From Bin76 sp963665765 (GTDB taxonomy: Bacteria > Actinomycetota > Acidimicrobiia > Spongiisociales > ZC4RG35), in contig OY762464.1 of assembly GCA_963665765.1 (NCBI GenBank), positions 744,001-808,000 on the forward strand: a DNA stretch of 64,000 nt. Direction: 5' to 3'. This document shows positions 19,769 through 28,536 of the stretch, piece after piece; within the stretch, counting starts at the first letter, position 1; each line of letters opens with the position of its first letter. The notes below the pieces were generated by a model. The model was given only the letters and a program-made list of their open reading frames with translations, had not been told where the DNA came from and did no database searches. The position numbers and the translations under genes were made by a program.

Positions 19769-20803
19769 TCAACGTCTTCTCGCTTGTTCTCCCAGAGAAT
19801 TCAGTTGCTCGGAGGTGCCCATGGAAATGAGGAGGTCGTCGGGAAGTAGGACAAAGTCCCGGGAGGGGTTGGTGATGAATGAACCTTGCCGACGTACTGC
19901 CAGCACGTTGGCGCCGGTTCTGGTGCGGATGGCGCACTTCTGAAGGGAACGGTGGGCAAATGCTGAATTCTTGGTGATTCTGGTTTCCGCCAACCGCACT
20001 GCAAATTCCCTGTCCTGCATGACAATATCGAGGAATTCCGCCACTTCGGGATGTGCCACCAGCGCAGCCATCCGGGCCCCACCAATCCGGTCAGTGTTAA
20101 CCACCCGGTTGACGCCCACCTTGAGAAGTTTGGGTATGACACCAGAGTCGTTGGCTCTGGCCACTATGAACAGGTCCGGGTTGATGGATCGGGCAGTCAA
20201 GGCGATAAATAGATTGTCTATGTCGGAGTCGAGCGCCAGGATCAGAGTTTTAGCTCGGTCAAGACCTGCTTGAAGAATGATGTGATCGTCGGTGGCGTCC
20301 CCTATCACCATCAAATTCCGGTCAAGAGCAGGTGGATAGTCCGGTTCCTGCCGATCGACGGTCACCACCACCTCTCCCGCCCCCACCAGTTCCTCTTCAA
20401 TGGCGCGGCCCACCTGGCCGTATCCGCACAAGACCACGTGGTCAGAGAGCCGGTTGATCTTTCGTTGCATGCGCCGCCTCCTGAACTGGCCATCAAGCCG
20501 ACCCTCGAACATTGTCTCGATCAGGACACTTAGCGTATAAAGCGAGGTGCCCGTACCGAACAGGATCAAGACTACGGTGAATATCTGATAGCGATCCCCG
20601 ACTTCCCCCACCTCGCGGTAACCCACCGTAGAGATGGTGATCACAGTCTGGTAAATGGCGTCGAGCGGACTGAGACCTAGGCCCGCGTAGCCCGCAGTAC
20701 CACCCACAATCACTACTGCCAGCACCGTTACCCCAGCACGAAATCGCCGCCAGGGATCTTTGCCACTTCGCTTGGTCCTAAGCAGGCGGGATGTGACTTT
20801 CAT
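19769..20803 (-). CDS. potassium channel with TrkA-N (RCK) domain
   Basis: Two-transmembrane potassium channel with the selectivity filter TVGYREVG, the GYG-type motif. A cytoplasmic RCK domain from about residue 105 starts with the nucleotide-binding turn CGYGQVG, and a TrkA-C-like end follows. I use ATG 20803; the longer frame to 20905 overlaps the upstream gene. It resembles MthK-like gated channels and would set membrane potential or potassium balance. Its surroundings are metabolic and suggest no specific partner. Confidence 0.9.
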   Translation of the reverse strand: MKVTSRLLRTKRSGKDPWRRFRAGVTVLAVVIVGGTAGYAGLGLSPLDAIYQTVITISTVGYREVGEVGDRYQIFTVVLILFGTGTSLYTLSVLIETMFEGRLDGQFRRRRMQRKINRLSDHVVLCGYGQVGRAIEEELVGAGEVVVTVDRQEPDYPPALDRNLMVIGDATDDHIILQAGLDRAKTLILALDSDIDNLFIALTARSINPDLFIVARANDSGVIPKLLKVGVNRVVNTDRIGGARMAALVAHPEVAEFLDIVMQDREFAVRLAETRITKNSAFAHRSLQKCAIRTRTGANVLAVRRQGSFITNPSRDFVLLPDDLLISMGTSEQLNSLGEQARRR

Positions 20804-20855
20804 CCCTCGGGAGACCAGGTGAGCTTCGCCCCCGCCAGACCCCGGGCTCCGTCCA

Positions 20856-21653
20856 TTAACCCTTCTGCGCCTGCCGAGGCCGACCCGGGCCGGGGGGACC
20901 GGCATAGGCTTGGGCGATCCTCATCCAGCGGGCAGCCACTTCGCCCTCGATCACCAGGTGAGTGTCGTCAACGTGTCGGCGCTGGGTAACCACCAGGCAA
21001 AAGTCCCGAAGCGGCCCGGTCACACAATCCTGGCCGTGGTCGTTCCATACGAAAGTGCGGCCCGACGAACCCCGAAGCGCCACGCGCACCCGCTCGGCGG
21101 GCACCTCGAACCCCCGGTTGCGGAAGCTCCACGAGAAAGTCTTGATCCCCAACTCCGCCACATGACGGATCCGGTCGGAAACGGGGTATTGCACCCCCAG
21201 CGCGTCGGCCACGTCCTGGCCGTGCGCCCAAGCCTCCATCAGCCGAGCCTGCGCCGAGGAGCGAGCTTTCATGGGGGGTCCGTACCAGGGAACCCGCCGG
21301 TCGGGCTCCATCCCCCGCATGGCCGATTGGAGCCCCGATCGCGCCCCCCTCCACCACGTCAAGAGCTCCGCCCCTCCCATCGCCCGGCCCCGGGCCATAA
21401 TCTGCTCTTCCAGACCCCACGGGTTCTCGGAAGCCATCAGTTCGGCCACTTCGGACGCGAAGCTGTCGGGGTCGATTACCGCCCGGCCGGCCCGATCATC
21501 AAAGTACGCCAAATGGCTGATCTGGTCAACTATGTTCCACCCCTCCGAAGGAGTGGGCGTCCGCCAACCGCCCCCGTCCAGTTCCGACACCAGGCCATCC
21601 AAGGCCTCCTGCTCGGCGGCCAGGTCGGCCAGCACCGCCTGCATCCCCGACAC
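20856..21653 (-). CDS. TIGR03084-like DinB/maleylpyruvate-isomerase-fold protein
   Basis: 265 residues. The N-terminal four-helix domain has the DinB-type metal site, with LDGLVSELDGGGWRTPTPSEGWNIVDQISHLAYFD and later MEAWAHGQDVAD supplying His and Asp ligands. Actinobacterial proteins of this kind are annotated as TIGR03084 or as mycothiol-dependent isomerase relatives. It is the last gene of the minus-strand operon, three bases after the dehydrogenase. The role is probably thiol-dependent or hydrolytic, but unproven. Confidence 0.78.
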   Translation of the reverse strand: MSGMQAVLADLAAEQEALDGLVSELDGGGWRTPTPSEGWNIVDQISHLAYFDDRAGRAVIDPDSFASEVAELMASENPWGLEEQIMARGRAMGGAELLTWWRGARSGLQSAMRGMEPDRRVPWYGPPMKARSSAQARLMEAWAHGQDVADALGVQYPVSDRIRHVAELGIKTFSWSFRNRGFEVPAERVRVALRGSSGRTFVWNDHGQDCVTGPLRDFCLVVTQRRHVDDTHLVIEGEVAARWMRIAQAYAGPPGPGRPRQAQKG

Positions 21654-21656
21654 CCC

Positions 21657-22556
21657 CTATCCCGAGGACTTTCCCACTTCGGCGCCGACCATGTGTTCCA
21701 AGGCCTTCACCAGGGCATGGTTGCCCTCCGCTCCCAGCCCCCGTCGCTGGAGAGCCCGGTAGAGCTGAAACACCAGGGCGACACCCGGCAGGGGAACTCC
21801 CAGTTCGTCGGCGGCCTCCAGCACCAGTCGCAGGTCCTTTTGCTGAAGATCGATGGTAAAACCCGGACGCCAGTCGCGGACGATCATCTGCGGACCCCGG
21901 TTGGCCAGCATCCACGACCCGGCCGCTCCGCCCGTCACCGCCGACAGGGTTGCCTCCAGATCGAGTTCACCCACCGCAGCCAGCAGCAAAGCCTCGGAAA
22001 CCGCCAGTTGGTTTACCACCACCAACACCTGATTGACCAACTTCACCATCTGTCCCGAACCCACCGGTCCCACATGGGTGATGCTCGAACCCATCGCATC
22101 CAGATAGGGACGCACCCGCTCCACATCGGAGGCTTCTCCTCCCACCATGATCGAGAGGGTCCCCAGCGCCGCCCCCTCGCTTCCTCCACTCACCGGAGCG
22201 TCCAGCCACGATCCCCCCGCCTCCCCGGCCCGGCCCGCCAGTCGCCGGGTCTCCGACGGACTGATAGTGGAATGATCCACCACCACCGATCCCGCAGACA
22301 ACCCGGCCAGCACTCCTTCGGGGCCCTCGGTCACCGCCACCACATCGGGAGTGTCCGAGACGCAGATCATCACCACGGTGGAACGCTCCGCAACCTCCCG
22401 CGGTGATCCCGCCGCTCGGGCCCCCAGTTCGGTGACCGGCGCCATCCGGGAAGGGGTGCGGTTCCACACTGTCACCTGATGACCGGCGCGCACCAGGTTG
22501 GAGGCCATCCCCCCGCCCATAATCCCCAAACCGATGAATCCCAGCTTCTCACTCAT
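21657..22556 (-). CDS. 3-hydroxyisobutyrate dehydrogenase family protein
   Basis: 299 residues of the beta-hydroxyacid dehydrogenase family: N-terminal GFIGLGIMGGGMASNL for NAD(P), the substrate loop DAPVSGGSEGA, and the catalytic Lys in GSGQMVKLVNQ. Members oxidise 3-hydroxyisobutyrate or reduce tartronate semialdehyde. The ATG at 22556 overlaps the carboxylase stop by 8 bp. Beside a biotin carboxylase and an SDR it fits branched-chain or C3/C4 acid degradation; the exact substrate is open. Confidence 0.88.
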   Translation of the reverse strand: MSEKLGFIGLGIMGGGMASNLVRAGHQVTVWNRTPSRMAPVTELGARAAGSPREVAERSTVVMICVSDTPDVVAVTEGPEGVLAGLSAGSVVVDHSTISPSETRRLAGRAGEAGGSWLDAPVSGGSEGAALGTLSIMVGGEASDVERVRPYLDAMGSSITHVGPVGSGQMVKLVNQVLVVVNQLAVSEALLLAAVGELDLEATLSAVTGGAAGSWMLANRGPQMIVRDWRPGFTIDLQQKDLRLVLEAADELGVPLPGVALVFQLYRALQRRGLGAEGNHALVKALEHMVGAEVGKSSG

Positions 22557-24513
22557 TGGGTTCTCCTTTCTCTTCCATGACCACCAACACTTGTCCACTC
22601 CGGACCTGATCGCCGGACGCCGCCCGCACCGACACCACCTTACCCGCATGGGGAGCCCGCAACCCGTGTTCCATCTTCATGGCATCCATCACCACCAGCA
22701 CCTGTCCCTTCTTCACCCGGTCCCCCACCGAGGGTGCTACCTCGATCACCCTCCCCGGCATGGGCGCCTGCAGCGACCCGGACTGCTCCGCAACCGCCGG
22801 CGCCGGGTAGCGTTCCTTTTCCACCAGGCGACAAAGCCCCGACGGCCCATCCACAAAGTGGGTGTTTCCCACCCGGTTCACCCGATACCAGCCCAGCACC
22901 CCGTCCACTTCCAAACCCACCCGATCCGGCCGGCACACCGGCAGGCCGGTGATCGTAATCTCCCGACCGTTCACCTCACAGCGACCTCCCTCCCACCCGT
23001 ACCCGACAGCCAGATCACCCTGGGCCCCCACAAATTCCATGATTTGCAGTTGGGAGGGATTATTCCGCCATCCACTGGGGATGGTGGACTGCACCCGCGC
23101 CGCGGCTCGTCTCTGTGCCTGGGAAGCCAGGGCAGCCGCCACTGCCGCCAGCCGCTCCTCCGACTCGCCGGGGAGGGGCTTTCCCAGCTCTTGGGGACGG
23201 TTGCGCACCAAAAAGGCCGTATCGGTTCGCCCGGCGACGAATTCGGGATGTTCGAGGATCCGCACCAGCAGATCCCGGTTGGTGACCGGCCCGTGGATAC
23301 GGGCGCGGCGAAGAGCCCGGGAAAGGCGGCGAGCGGCCTCTCCCCGATCCGGCGCCCAGGCAATCACCTTGGCCAGCATCGGGTCGTAGTGGACGCTGAT
23401 CTCATCACCCGACTCCACTCCACTTTCCACCCGGATACCACCATCCTCCAGTTCGAATCTGTCCATCCTCCCGGCGGTGGGCAGGAACCCGGCCCCCGGA
23501 TCCTCAGCGTAGATACGCACTTCGATGGCGTGACCCGCCATGGTGACACTTCCCAGAGCCTCGGACAGGTCGGCGCCCCGGGCCGCCTCGATCTGCAACC
23601 GCACCAGGTCAAGCCCGGTGATCTCCTCGGTGACCGGATGCTCCACCTGCAAGCGCGTGTTCATCTCCAAAAACCAGAAACTGCGGTCCGCCGACGCAAT
23701 GAACTCGACGGTGCCGGCGCCCACATAATCCACCGCCCGCGCCGCCGCCTCCGCCGCCTCGGAAAGCTGCCGGCGAAGCTGTCTGTCCACGAACGGCGAG
23801 GGCGCCTCCTCCACGATCTTTTGGTGCCGGCGCTGGATGGAGCACTCCCGCTCGAACAGCGCCTGGGTGAGTCCGTGGGAATCGGCCATGATCTGCACCT
23901 CGATGTGACGAGGCGCCTCGACCAAACGCTCCAAGAACACCGTCCCGTCTCCGAACGCCGACTCTGCCTCCCGCCGGGCGCCGGCCACTTCCGCAGCTAA
24001 CCCGTGTGGGGACCGCACCGTCCGCATCCCCCGACCTCCGCCTCCCGCCGCCGCCTTGACCATTAAAGGAAACCCGATCCGGCCGGCGGCATCCCGCCAG
24101 TCATCGTCTCCCACCCGCACCGAGGGAAGCACCGGCACCCCCGCCCGGGCCATGATCTCCTTGGCGGCCAGCTTGTCGCCCATCAGCGCCATCGCCCGAG
24201 GAGGGGGACCCACCCACCGCAGGCCGGCCCCCACCACTGCCGCCGCAAAGTCCGCGTCCTCGGCCAGGAAGCCGTATCCGGGATGGACCAGATCGGCGCC
24301 CACCGCCAATGCAGCCTCCACGATCGCCTCGCCCCGCAGATAGGACTCGGCCGGCGTGACGCCTCCCAGACTCACCGCCAGATCGGCGTCGGCCACAAAC
24401 GGCGCCCTCCGGTCGGGACCCGAATACACCGCCACTGTCCCGATGCCCATCTGGTGGCAGGTGCGGAAGATGCGCCGGGCGATCTCGCCCCGGTTGGCAA
24501 CCAGCAGCTTCAA
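22549..24513 (-). CDS. acyl-CoA carboxylase alpha subunit (biotin carboxylase + BCCP)
   Basis: 654 residues: biotin carboxylase at about 1-445 (KLLVANRGEIARRI start, ATP-grasp GGGGRGM, catalytic EMNTRLQVEHPVTE), a linker, and a biotinyl domain with the biotinylation site MDAMKMEH near the C-terminus. Such subunits carboxylate acetyl-, propionyl- or methylcrotonyl-CoA together with a separate carboxyltransferase, which is not encoded here. The start ATG overlaps the SDR stop (ATGA at 24510-24513). The operon suggests methylcrotonyl- or propionyl-CoA handling (inference). Confidence 0.93.
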   Translation of the reverse strand: MKLLVANRGEIARRIFRTCHQMGIGTVAVYSGPDRRAPFVADADLAVSLGGVTPAESYLRGEAIVEAALAVGADLVHPGYGFLAEDADFAAAVVGAGLRWVGPPPRAMALMGDKLAAKEIMARAGVPVLPSVRVGDDDWRDAAGRIGFPLMVKAAAGGGGRGMRTVRSPHGLAAEVAGARREAESAFGDGTVFLERLVEAPRHIEVQIMADSHGLTQALFERECSIQRRHQKIVEEAPSPFVDRQLRRQLSEAAEAAARAVDYVGAGTVEFIASADRSFWFLEMNTRLQVEHPVTEEITGLDLVRLQIEAARGADLSEALGSVTMAGHAIEVRIYAEDPGAGFLPTAGRMDRFELEDGGIRVESGVESGDEISVHYDPMLAKVIAWAPDRGEAARRLSRALRRARIHGPVTNRDLLVRILEHPEFVAGRTDTAFLVRNRPQELGKPLPGESEERLAAVAAALASQAQRRAAARVQSTIPSGWRNNPSQLQIMEFVGAQGDLAVGYGWEGGRCEVNGREITITGLPVCRPDRVGLEVDGVLGWYRVNRVGNTHFVDGPSGLCRLVEKERYPAPAVAEQSGSLQAPMPGRVIEVAPSVGDRVKKGQVLVVMDAMKMEHGLRAPHAGKVVSVRAASGDQVRSGQVLVVMEEKGEPNE

Positions 24514-25295
24514 ATTGGCGGCGCCTCGATACCCAAGCGGACCTGCAGCCGGTTCATCCTCTTCAACCAGTTGTCGTAATCGGAGGCCTTGTAGGCAAAA
24601 TATCCACTCACCTCCGGATGGGGAAGAATCAGGAAACTCTCGGCGCGCAGGCCTTCCACCACCGATTCGGCCACCTGGTCGGGCGAGAGCCCCACCTGAT
24701 GGGCCATGGTCATCATCCCTTTGGGAAGGAGTTCACCCAAAAGGTCGGTGAATACGAACTGCGGACACAGCGCCGACACCTTTAGACCCTGGTCCCCATA
24801 GGTGATTTGCAGCCATTCGGCCAGAGCCACCACCGCATGCTTGGTGACCGAATAGGCCGCCGCTCCAAAGTTGGTCAGCAGCCCCGCCGCCGAGGCGGTG
24901 TGCAACAGATACCCCTCCCCTCTGGCCAGCATACCGGGCAGCACCGCCCGCGCCGCGTACACGTGAGACATGAAATTGATCTCCCAGATGCGCTGCCAGT
25001 CCTCATCCGACGTCTCCACTCCCCCCTCCATCCCGATACCGGCGTTGGCACAATACAGATCGATGGGCCCCATCCGGTCCTCCACCTCGGTCACGACCCT
25101 CCGTGTATCGGGCTCCTCGGCCACATCGGCCCGGAACCACAGCCCGCCGATCTCCTCTCCCACCCGGCGAGCGGCCTCTCCATCCAGGTCCACCACCGCC
25201 ACCCGCGCACCTTCGGAGAAAAACCGACGGCACATCCCCTCTCCGATCCCGTTCCCCCCGCCGGTCACCACCACCACCCGATCAGCCAGTTCCAT
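24510..25295 (-). CDS. short-chain dehydrogenase/reductase
   Basis: 261-residue SDR with the cofactor motif TGGGNGIG, the NAG motif as CANAGIG, and the active site Ser plus YSVTK. The acidic residue after the second strand (VVDLD) suggests NAD preference. It is the first gene of the minus-strand operon SDR-carboxylase-dehydrogenase-TIGR03084 and has a clear ribosome binding site (AGGAGAA) before the ATG. The substrate is unknown. Confidence 0.9.
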   Translation of the reverse strand: MELADRVVVVTGGGNGIGEGMCRRFFSEGARVAVVDLDGEAARRVGEEIGGLWFRADVAEEPDTRRVVTEVEDRMGPIDLYCANAGIGMEGGVETSDEDWQRIWEINFMSHVYAARAVLPGMLARGEGYLLHTASAAGLLTNFGAAAYSVTKHAVVALAEWLQITYGDQGLKVSALCPQFVFTDLLGELLPKGMMTMAHQVGLSPDQVAESVVEGLRAESFLILPHPEVSGYFAYKASDYDNWLKRMNRLQVRLGIEAPPI

Positions 25296-25362
25296 GGTTC
25301 TCCTTTCCTGCCCCTCCCATTCTGGCAGATGGGCTCGGGTGCAACCGGGCTTCGGAAGCCGA

Positions 25363-25806
25363 TCAGCCGAGGATCGCCGCCAAAGTCACCAGCACCGCCA
25401 TTAGCGAGACACCCAAAGCCAGCCAGCCACGAAGGCTCTTCTGAAAAGCAGCCATTTCATTGCGCACCTTGTGGATTTCGCCCTCGATCTTATCCGACAA
25501 CCTTTTCTCCGATCCGCCCATCCGATCGACCAACCGCAACTCCAACCCCGCCATCTCAGTACGAACCTTCTCCACCTCACCACTCACGCCACCAATCTGA
25601 TCGACCAACCGCAACTCCAACCCCGCCATCTCAGTACGAACCTTCTCCACCTCACCACTCACGCCACCAATCTGATCGACCAACCGCAACTCCAACCCCG
25701 CCATCTCAGTACGTACCTTCTCGACTTCCAAGCCCACGCCATGGATCTGGCTCAACAGATCAGCCGGCGCTCGGTCCCTCTCTTCCTGCATCTCTACTGT
25801 GGTCAT
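25363..25806 (-). CDS. tail-anchored coiled-coil protein with 25-residue repeats
   Basis: A 147-residue protein: a charged N-terminus, then nearly identical 25-residue units (VEKVRTEMAGLELRLVDQIG plus GVSGE), a basic/acidic helix, and a single C-terminal transmembrane helix (GWLALGVSLMAVLVTLAAIL). The heptad-like spacing predicts a long coiled coil anchored to the membrane by its tail. The repeats are also near-identical in DNA, so they are recent or homogenised. A second protein of the same plan with different repeats is 1 kb away. The function is unknown; structural, scaffold or phage-interaction roles are possible. Confidence 0.7.
   Translation of the reverse strand: MTTVEMQEERDRAPADLLSQIHGVGLEVEKVRTEMAGLELRLVDQIGGVSGEVEKVRTEMAGLELRLVDQIGGVSGEVEKVRTEMAGLELRLVDRMGGSEKRLSDKIEGEIHKVRNEMAAFQKSLRGWLALGVSLMAVLVTLAAILG
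25538..25738 (-). repeat. 75-bp in-frame tandem repeat, about 2.7 copies
   Basis: The 10-mer CCATCTCAGT (plus strand) recurs at 25551, 25626 and 25701, exactly 75 bp apart. The first two units are almost identical throughout, and the third diverges at its right end. The period is a multiple of three, so copy-number change would lengthen or shorten the coiled coil without a frameshift. Confidence 0.85.
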
Positions 25807-25900
25807 GCCGATCCCTCCTGATCTTTTGGTTTTCCCACCTGTCTACTTATTTTAATAGGCGCTCTGGGACAAAACAGCACGCCTGTTAGCCTTTTCCTCC

Positions 25901-26662
25901 GTGAAGATGTTCGATCTGACCGGGAAGGTGGCGGTGGTGACCGGGGGCAACCGGGGGATCGGCCTGGGCATGGCCCGGGGTCTAGCCAAAGGGGGTGCGG
26001 CGGTGGCCGTCTGGGGACGCAACGAGGAATACAACCGAGCCACTGTGGAAGATTTGCTGAACCTGGGTGCTGAGGCCTTCGCAGTTCAATGCGACGTCGC
26101 TTCCGAAGAACAGGTGGAAGCCGCGGCGGCCGCCACCCTGCAACGGTTCGGTCGAGTCGATTCCATTTTCGCCAACGCCGGCATCGGAAGAAGCGCCCTG
26201 TTCCCCGATCTTCACATCAAAGCCTGGGACAAGGTGATGGCCGTCAACGCCACCGGCACCATGCTCGCCATCCGCTCGGTCACCCCCGCCATGATCGAAC
26301 AGGGCGACGGAGGCGTGATCGTGGTTACCTCCTCCATCTCCGCCCATTTCGGAATCCCCTACCTGCCCCACTACGCGGCCAGCAAAGCGGCCCAACTGGG
26401 ACTGGTCCGCACCTTGGCCGTTTCACTCGCTCCCCACCGCATACGCGTCAACGCCGTCAGCCCCGGCTGGATCGCCACCGAGATGACCGGACCCGAACAG
26501 AAAAGCGACGACTTCAAGCAGTACATCGAAGAACGCGTCCCTCTGTCCCGATGGGGAACCATCAAGGAGTTCGAAGGAATCGCCGTCTACCTCGCCTCCG
26601 ACGCCTCCACCTTTATTACCGGCGCCGAAATCCGCATCGACGGCGGCTTCTCCGTCTATTGA
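25901..26662 (+). CDS. short-chain dehydrogenase/reductase (FabG-like)
   Basis: 253-residue classical SDR: cofactor motif TGGNRGIG, NAG as FANAGIG, catalytic Ser in TSSIS, YAASK, and the C-terminal ITGAEIRIDGG. Likely oxidises a sugar, polyol or hydroxyacyl substrate. The GTG at 25901 is favoured over ATG 25907 because TAGCCT at 25887-25892 lies 8 nt upstream with no Shine-Dalgarno, the leaderless layout seen at other genes in this window. It sits between the two repeat-built coiled-coil genes. Confidence 0.9.
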   Translation: MKMFDLTGKVAVVTGGNRGIGLGMARGLAKGGAAVAVWGRNEEYNRATVEDLLNLGAEAFAVQCDVASEEQVEAAAAATLQRFGRVDSIFANAGIGRSALFPDLHIKAWDKVMAVNATGTMLAIRSVTPAMIEQGDGGVIVVTSSISAHFGIPYLPHYAASKAAQLGLVRTLAVSLAPHRIRVNAVSPGWIATEMTGPEQKSDDFKQYIEERVPLSRWGTIKEFEGIAVYLASDASTFITGAEIRIDGGFSVY

Positions 26663-26815
26663 GTAAGCCCCGAGACGCCGACTCTCAGCCTTTTCCAGGA
26701 AGTTGCCCCACCTCCGCCGACATCAAGAATACGGGGAAACATAGGGCCTATCCCATTGGCCCAAAGGCAGCCATCGGCCTATTCTGTTGGAGAGAGTCTC
26801 GGGAAGGAGACTCGG

Positions 26816-26855
26816 GAAGATCAGCAAGGGGGACTGAAGATCAGCAAGGGGGACT
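26816..26855 (+). repeat. perfect 20-bp tandem duplication carrying the ribosome binding site
   Basis: Two identical 20-bp units, 26816-26835 and 26836-26855, each contain AAGGGGG. Only the second is at a workable distance from the ATG at 26858. The first may be a standby ribosome-binding site, or the array may tune translation by slippage. Confidence 0.75.
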
Positions 26856-26857
26856 GC

Positions 26858-27388
26858 ATGGCAATGACCGCACCGATCAGCGAGAGGGACTGGGCAGAAC
26901 CTGCCACCAAAGGCGACCTGCTGTTGTTGCAGGCAAATCTTGAAGGGCAGATCCAGAACGTACAAGCAAATCTTGAAGGACAAATCAAGGATGTGCGGGT
27001 GGAAATGGCCGAGATGGGCCGTAGCCTGAGCGCCGCGATAGCCAATGTACACACAGATACGGCCAGTCAGATAGCCAGCGTACGAGAAGAGATAGCCAGC
27101 GTACACACAGATACGGCCAGTCAGATAGCCAGCGTACGAGAAGAGATAGCCAGCGTACACACAGATACGGCCAGTCAGATAGCCAGCGTACGAGAAGAGA
27201 TAGCCGGCGTACGTGAAAAGGTAGCCAATGTACACACGGATACGGCCAGTCAGATAGCCAGCGTACGTGAAGAGGTGGCCGGTGTACGTGAAGAGGTGGC
27301 CGGGTTAAGGGTGTCGATGGCCTGGATGACCGTTAGCGTGATCGGGGTCCTAGGCGGTCTGATAGCACTCTTTGAGTTCTTTTTGTAG
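26858..27388 (+). CDS. tail-anchored coiled-coil protein with 18-residue repeats
   Basis: About 176 residues from ATG 26858, which follows a strong AAGGGGG site; the frame is open to 26756 but that part is not protein-like. After an ATKGDL segment come short NVQANLEGQI repeats, then repeats of SVHTDTASQIASVREEIA and shorter GVREEVA heptads, then a C-terminal transmembrane helix (MTVSVIGVLGGLIALFEFFL). The plan matches the 25.4 kb protein and DUF1640-like coiled-coil proteins. The function is unknown. Confidence 0.7.
   Translation: MAMTAPISERDWAEPATKGDLLLLQANLEGQIQNVQANLEGQIKDVRVEMAEMGRSLSAAIANVHTDTASQIASVREEIASVHTDTASQIASVREEIASVHTDTASQIASVREEIAGVREKVANVHTDTASQIASVREEVAGVREEVAGLRVSMAWMTVSVIGVLGGLIALFEFFL
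27044..27290 (+). repeat. 54-bp in-frame tandem repeat with a 21-bp insertion unit
   Basis: The sequence ACACAGATAC starts at 27051, 27105 and 27159 (54-bp period). The fourth copy, ACACGGATAC, follows after 75 bp, that is 54 plus 21. The extra 21 bp is one heptad. All lengths are multiples of three and of the heptad or near-heptad spacing. Confidence 0.85.
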
Positions 27389-27694
27389 TAGGGGTGTCAC
27401 CGCAGGCGTCCCACCGACCACAACAGCGGCTTTGACCTGATGATTGAGACTCGTGGGTTGTTGTAACCACCCACTCTGACATTCTGGTCGACCCCCTACC
27501 TGAAACGCCGGAGGCGATCATGGTGTTCGAGAATCACAATGGATGCACACCGATGGAGCGTTAGTCAGGACGGTCCAAGCAAATGGCTGGTGTACTGTCT
27601 ATGGAGGTGGTTGACATGCCATTCCCGGTGTCCTTGAAGGCTTTCTCCATGTATCCCAGGTAGAGGGTCACCACATCTGGATGACCCGGGCCTG
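27389..27694. other. intergenic stretch, nothing recognised
   Basis: 306 bp between the coiled-coil gene and the fumarylacetoacetate hydrolase gene. I find no convincing reading frame, RNA fold or repeat. It is the 3' side of both flanking genes, which converge. Confidence 0.4.
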
Positions 27695-28534
27695 TCAACG
27701 GCGGGGGCGGCGAATCCCTCGGTATTCCCAGTCGCCTCCCAGGGCGGTGGAGACCACTTCTTCGGAGCGGGTGGGTTGAGCGCCCACGGTCGGGTCTACT
27801 TTCTCTCCCTCGGCTACGGTGTTGGTCAGGGCTCCCAGGCCCTCCACTTCCACTGTCACCACATCGCCGGGCTCGACCGGGCGGGAGTTGGCGGGGGTGC
27901 CGGTGAGGATCAGGTCTCCCGGCAGCAGGGTGATGGTGCGGGCCAGATCGGCCACCAGGTAGGAGAAGTCCCAGATCATCTCGGCGGTGTTCCCCTCCTG
28001 TCGAAGCTCACCGTTCACATAGGTGCGAATTGACTTTTGGGCCGGATCCCAGTCAGAGATCACTCCCGGACCCACCGGGCAGAGACTGTCCGATCCTTTG
28101 ACTCGGAGCATGGAACCGGCGTCGGTGTCCCGAAAATCGTGAATGCCGAAGTCGTTGGCGATGGTGTAGCCCCCGATGTATTCGGTCGCCTGCTCCCGGC
28201 TCACGTTCCGACACCGGCGACCGATAACCACGGCGATCTCCCCCTCGTAGTTGAGAAACCGGCATCCTATCGGGCGGATCACCTTCCCCCGGTGGCTGTT
28301 GAGCGAGCTGACCGACTTGTGGAAATAGGTGGGCGCCACCGGGGTGGGCAGTTGGAATTCGGCTATCCGGCTTCGGTAGTTGAGATGGATGCAGATGATC
28401 TTCTGCGGAATCACCGGCGGAAGATGAACGGCTTCTGATTCGGCCACCCGGCGCCCGTCTTCGGCCACCAGTTCCGAACCCTCCACGGTCATCGAAACGG
28501 CCAACCCCTCCAACAGGATCCTCCGCCGTTCCAT
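27695..28534 (-). CDS. fumarylacetoacetate hydrolase family protein
   Basis: 279 residues of the FAH superfamily: metal ligands in NYEGEIAVVIG and GIHDFRDTD, and the C-terminal LLPGDLILTGTPANS. Members are 2-hydroxyhepta-diene-dioate isomerases, oxaloacetate decarboxylases or acylpyruvases. It starts two bases after the nuoD stop, where nuoE normally lies, so it is co-transcribed with complex I genes. An oxaloacetate decarboxylase/acylpyruvase housekeeping role is possible but not shown. Confidence 0.87.
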   Translation of the reverse strand: MERRRILLEGLAVSMTVEGSELVAEDGRRVAESEAVHLPPVIPQKIICIHLNYRSRIAEFQLPTPVAPTYFHKSVSSLNSHRGKVIRPIGCRFLNYEGEIAVVIGRRCRNVSREQATEYIGGYTIANDFGIHDFRDTDAGSMLRVKGSDSLCPVGPGVISDWDPAQKSIRTYVNGELRQEGNTAEMIWDFSYLVADLARTITLLPGDLILTGTPANSRPVEPGDVVTVEVEGLGALTNTVAEGEKVDPTVGAQPTRSEEVVSTALGGDWEYRGIRRPRR

Positions 28535-28536
28535 GC

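Noticed and set aside
25363..27388. Regular repeats that could be mistaken for CRISPR arrays
   Set aside because: Periods are 75 and 54 bp with no unique spacers, and they are translated in frame as coiled-coil units.
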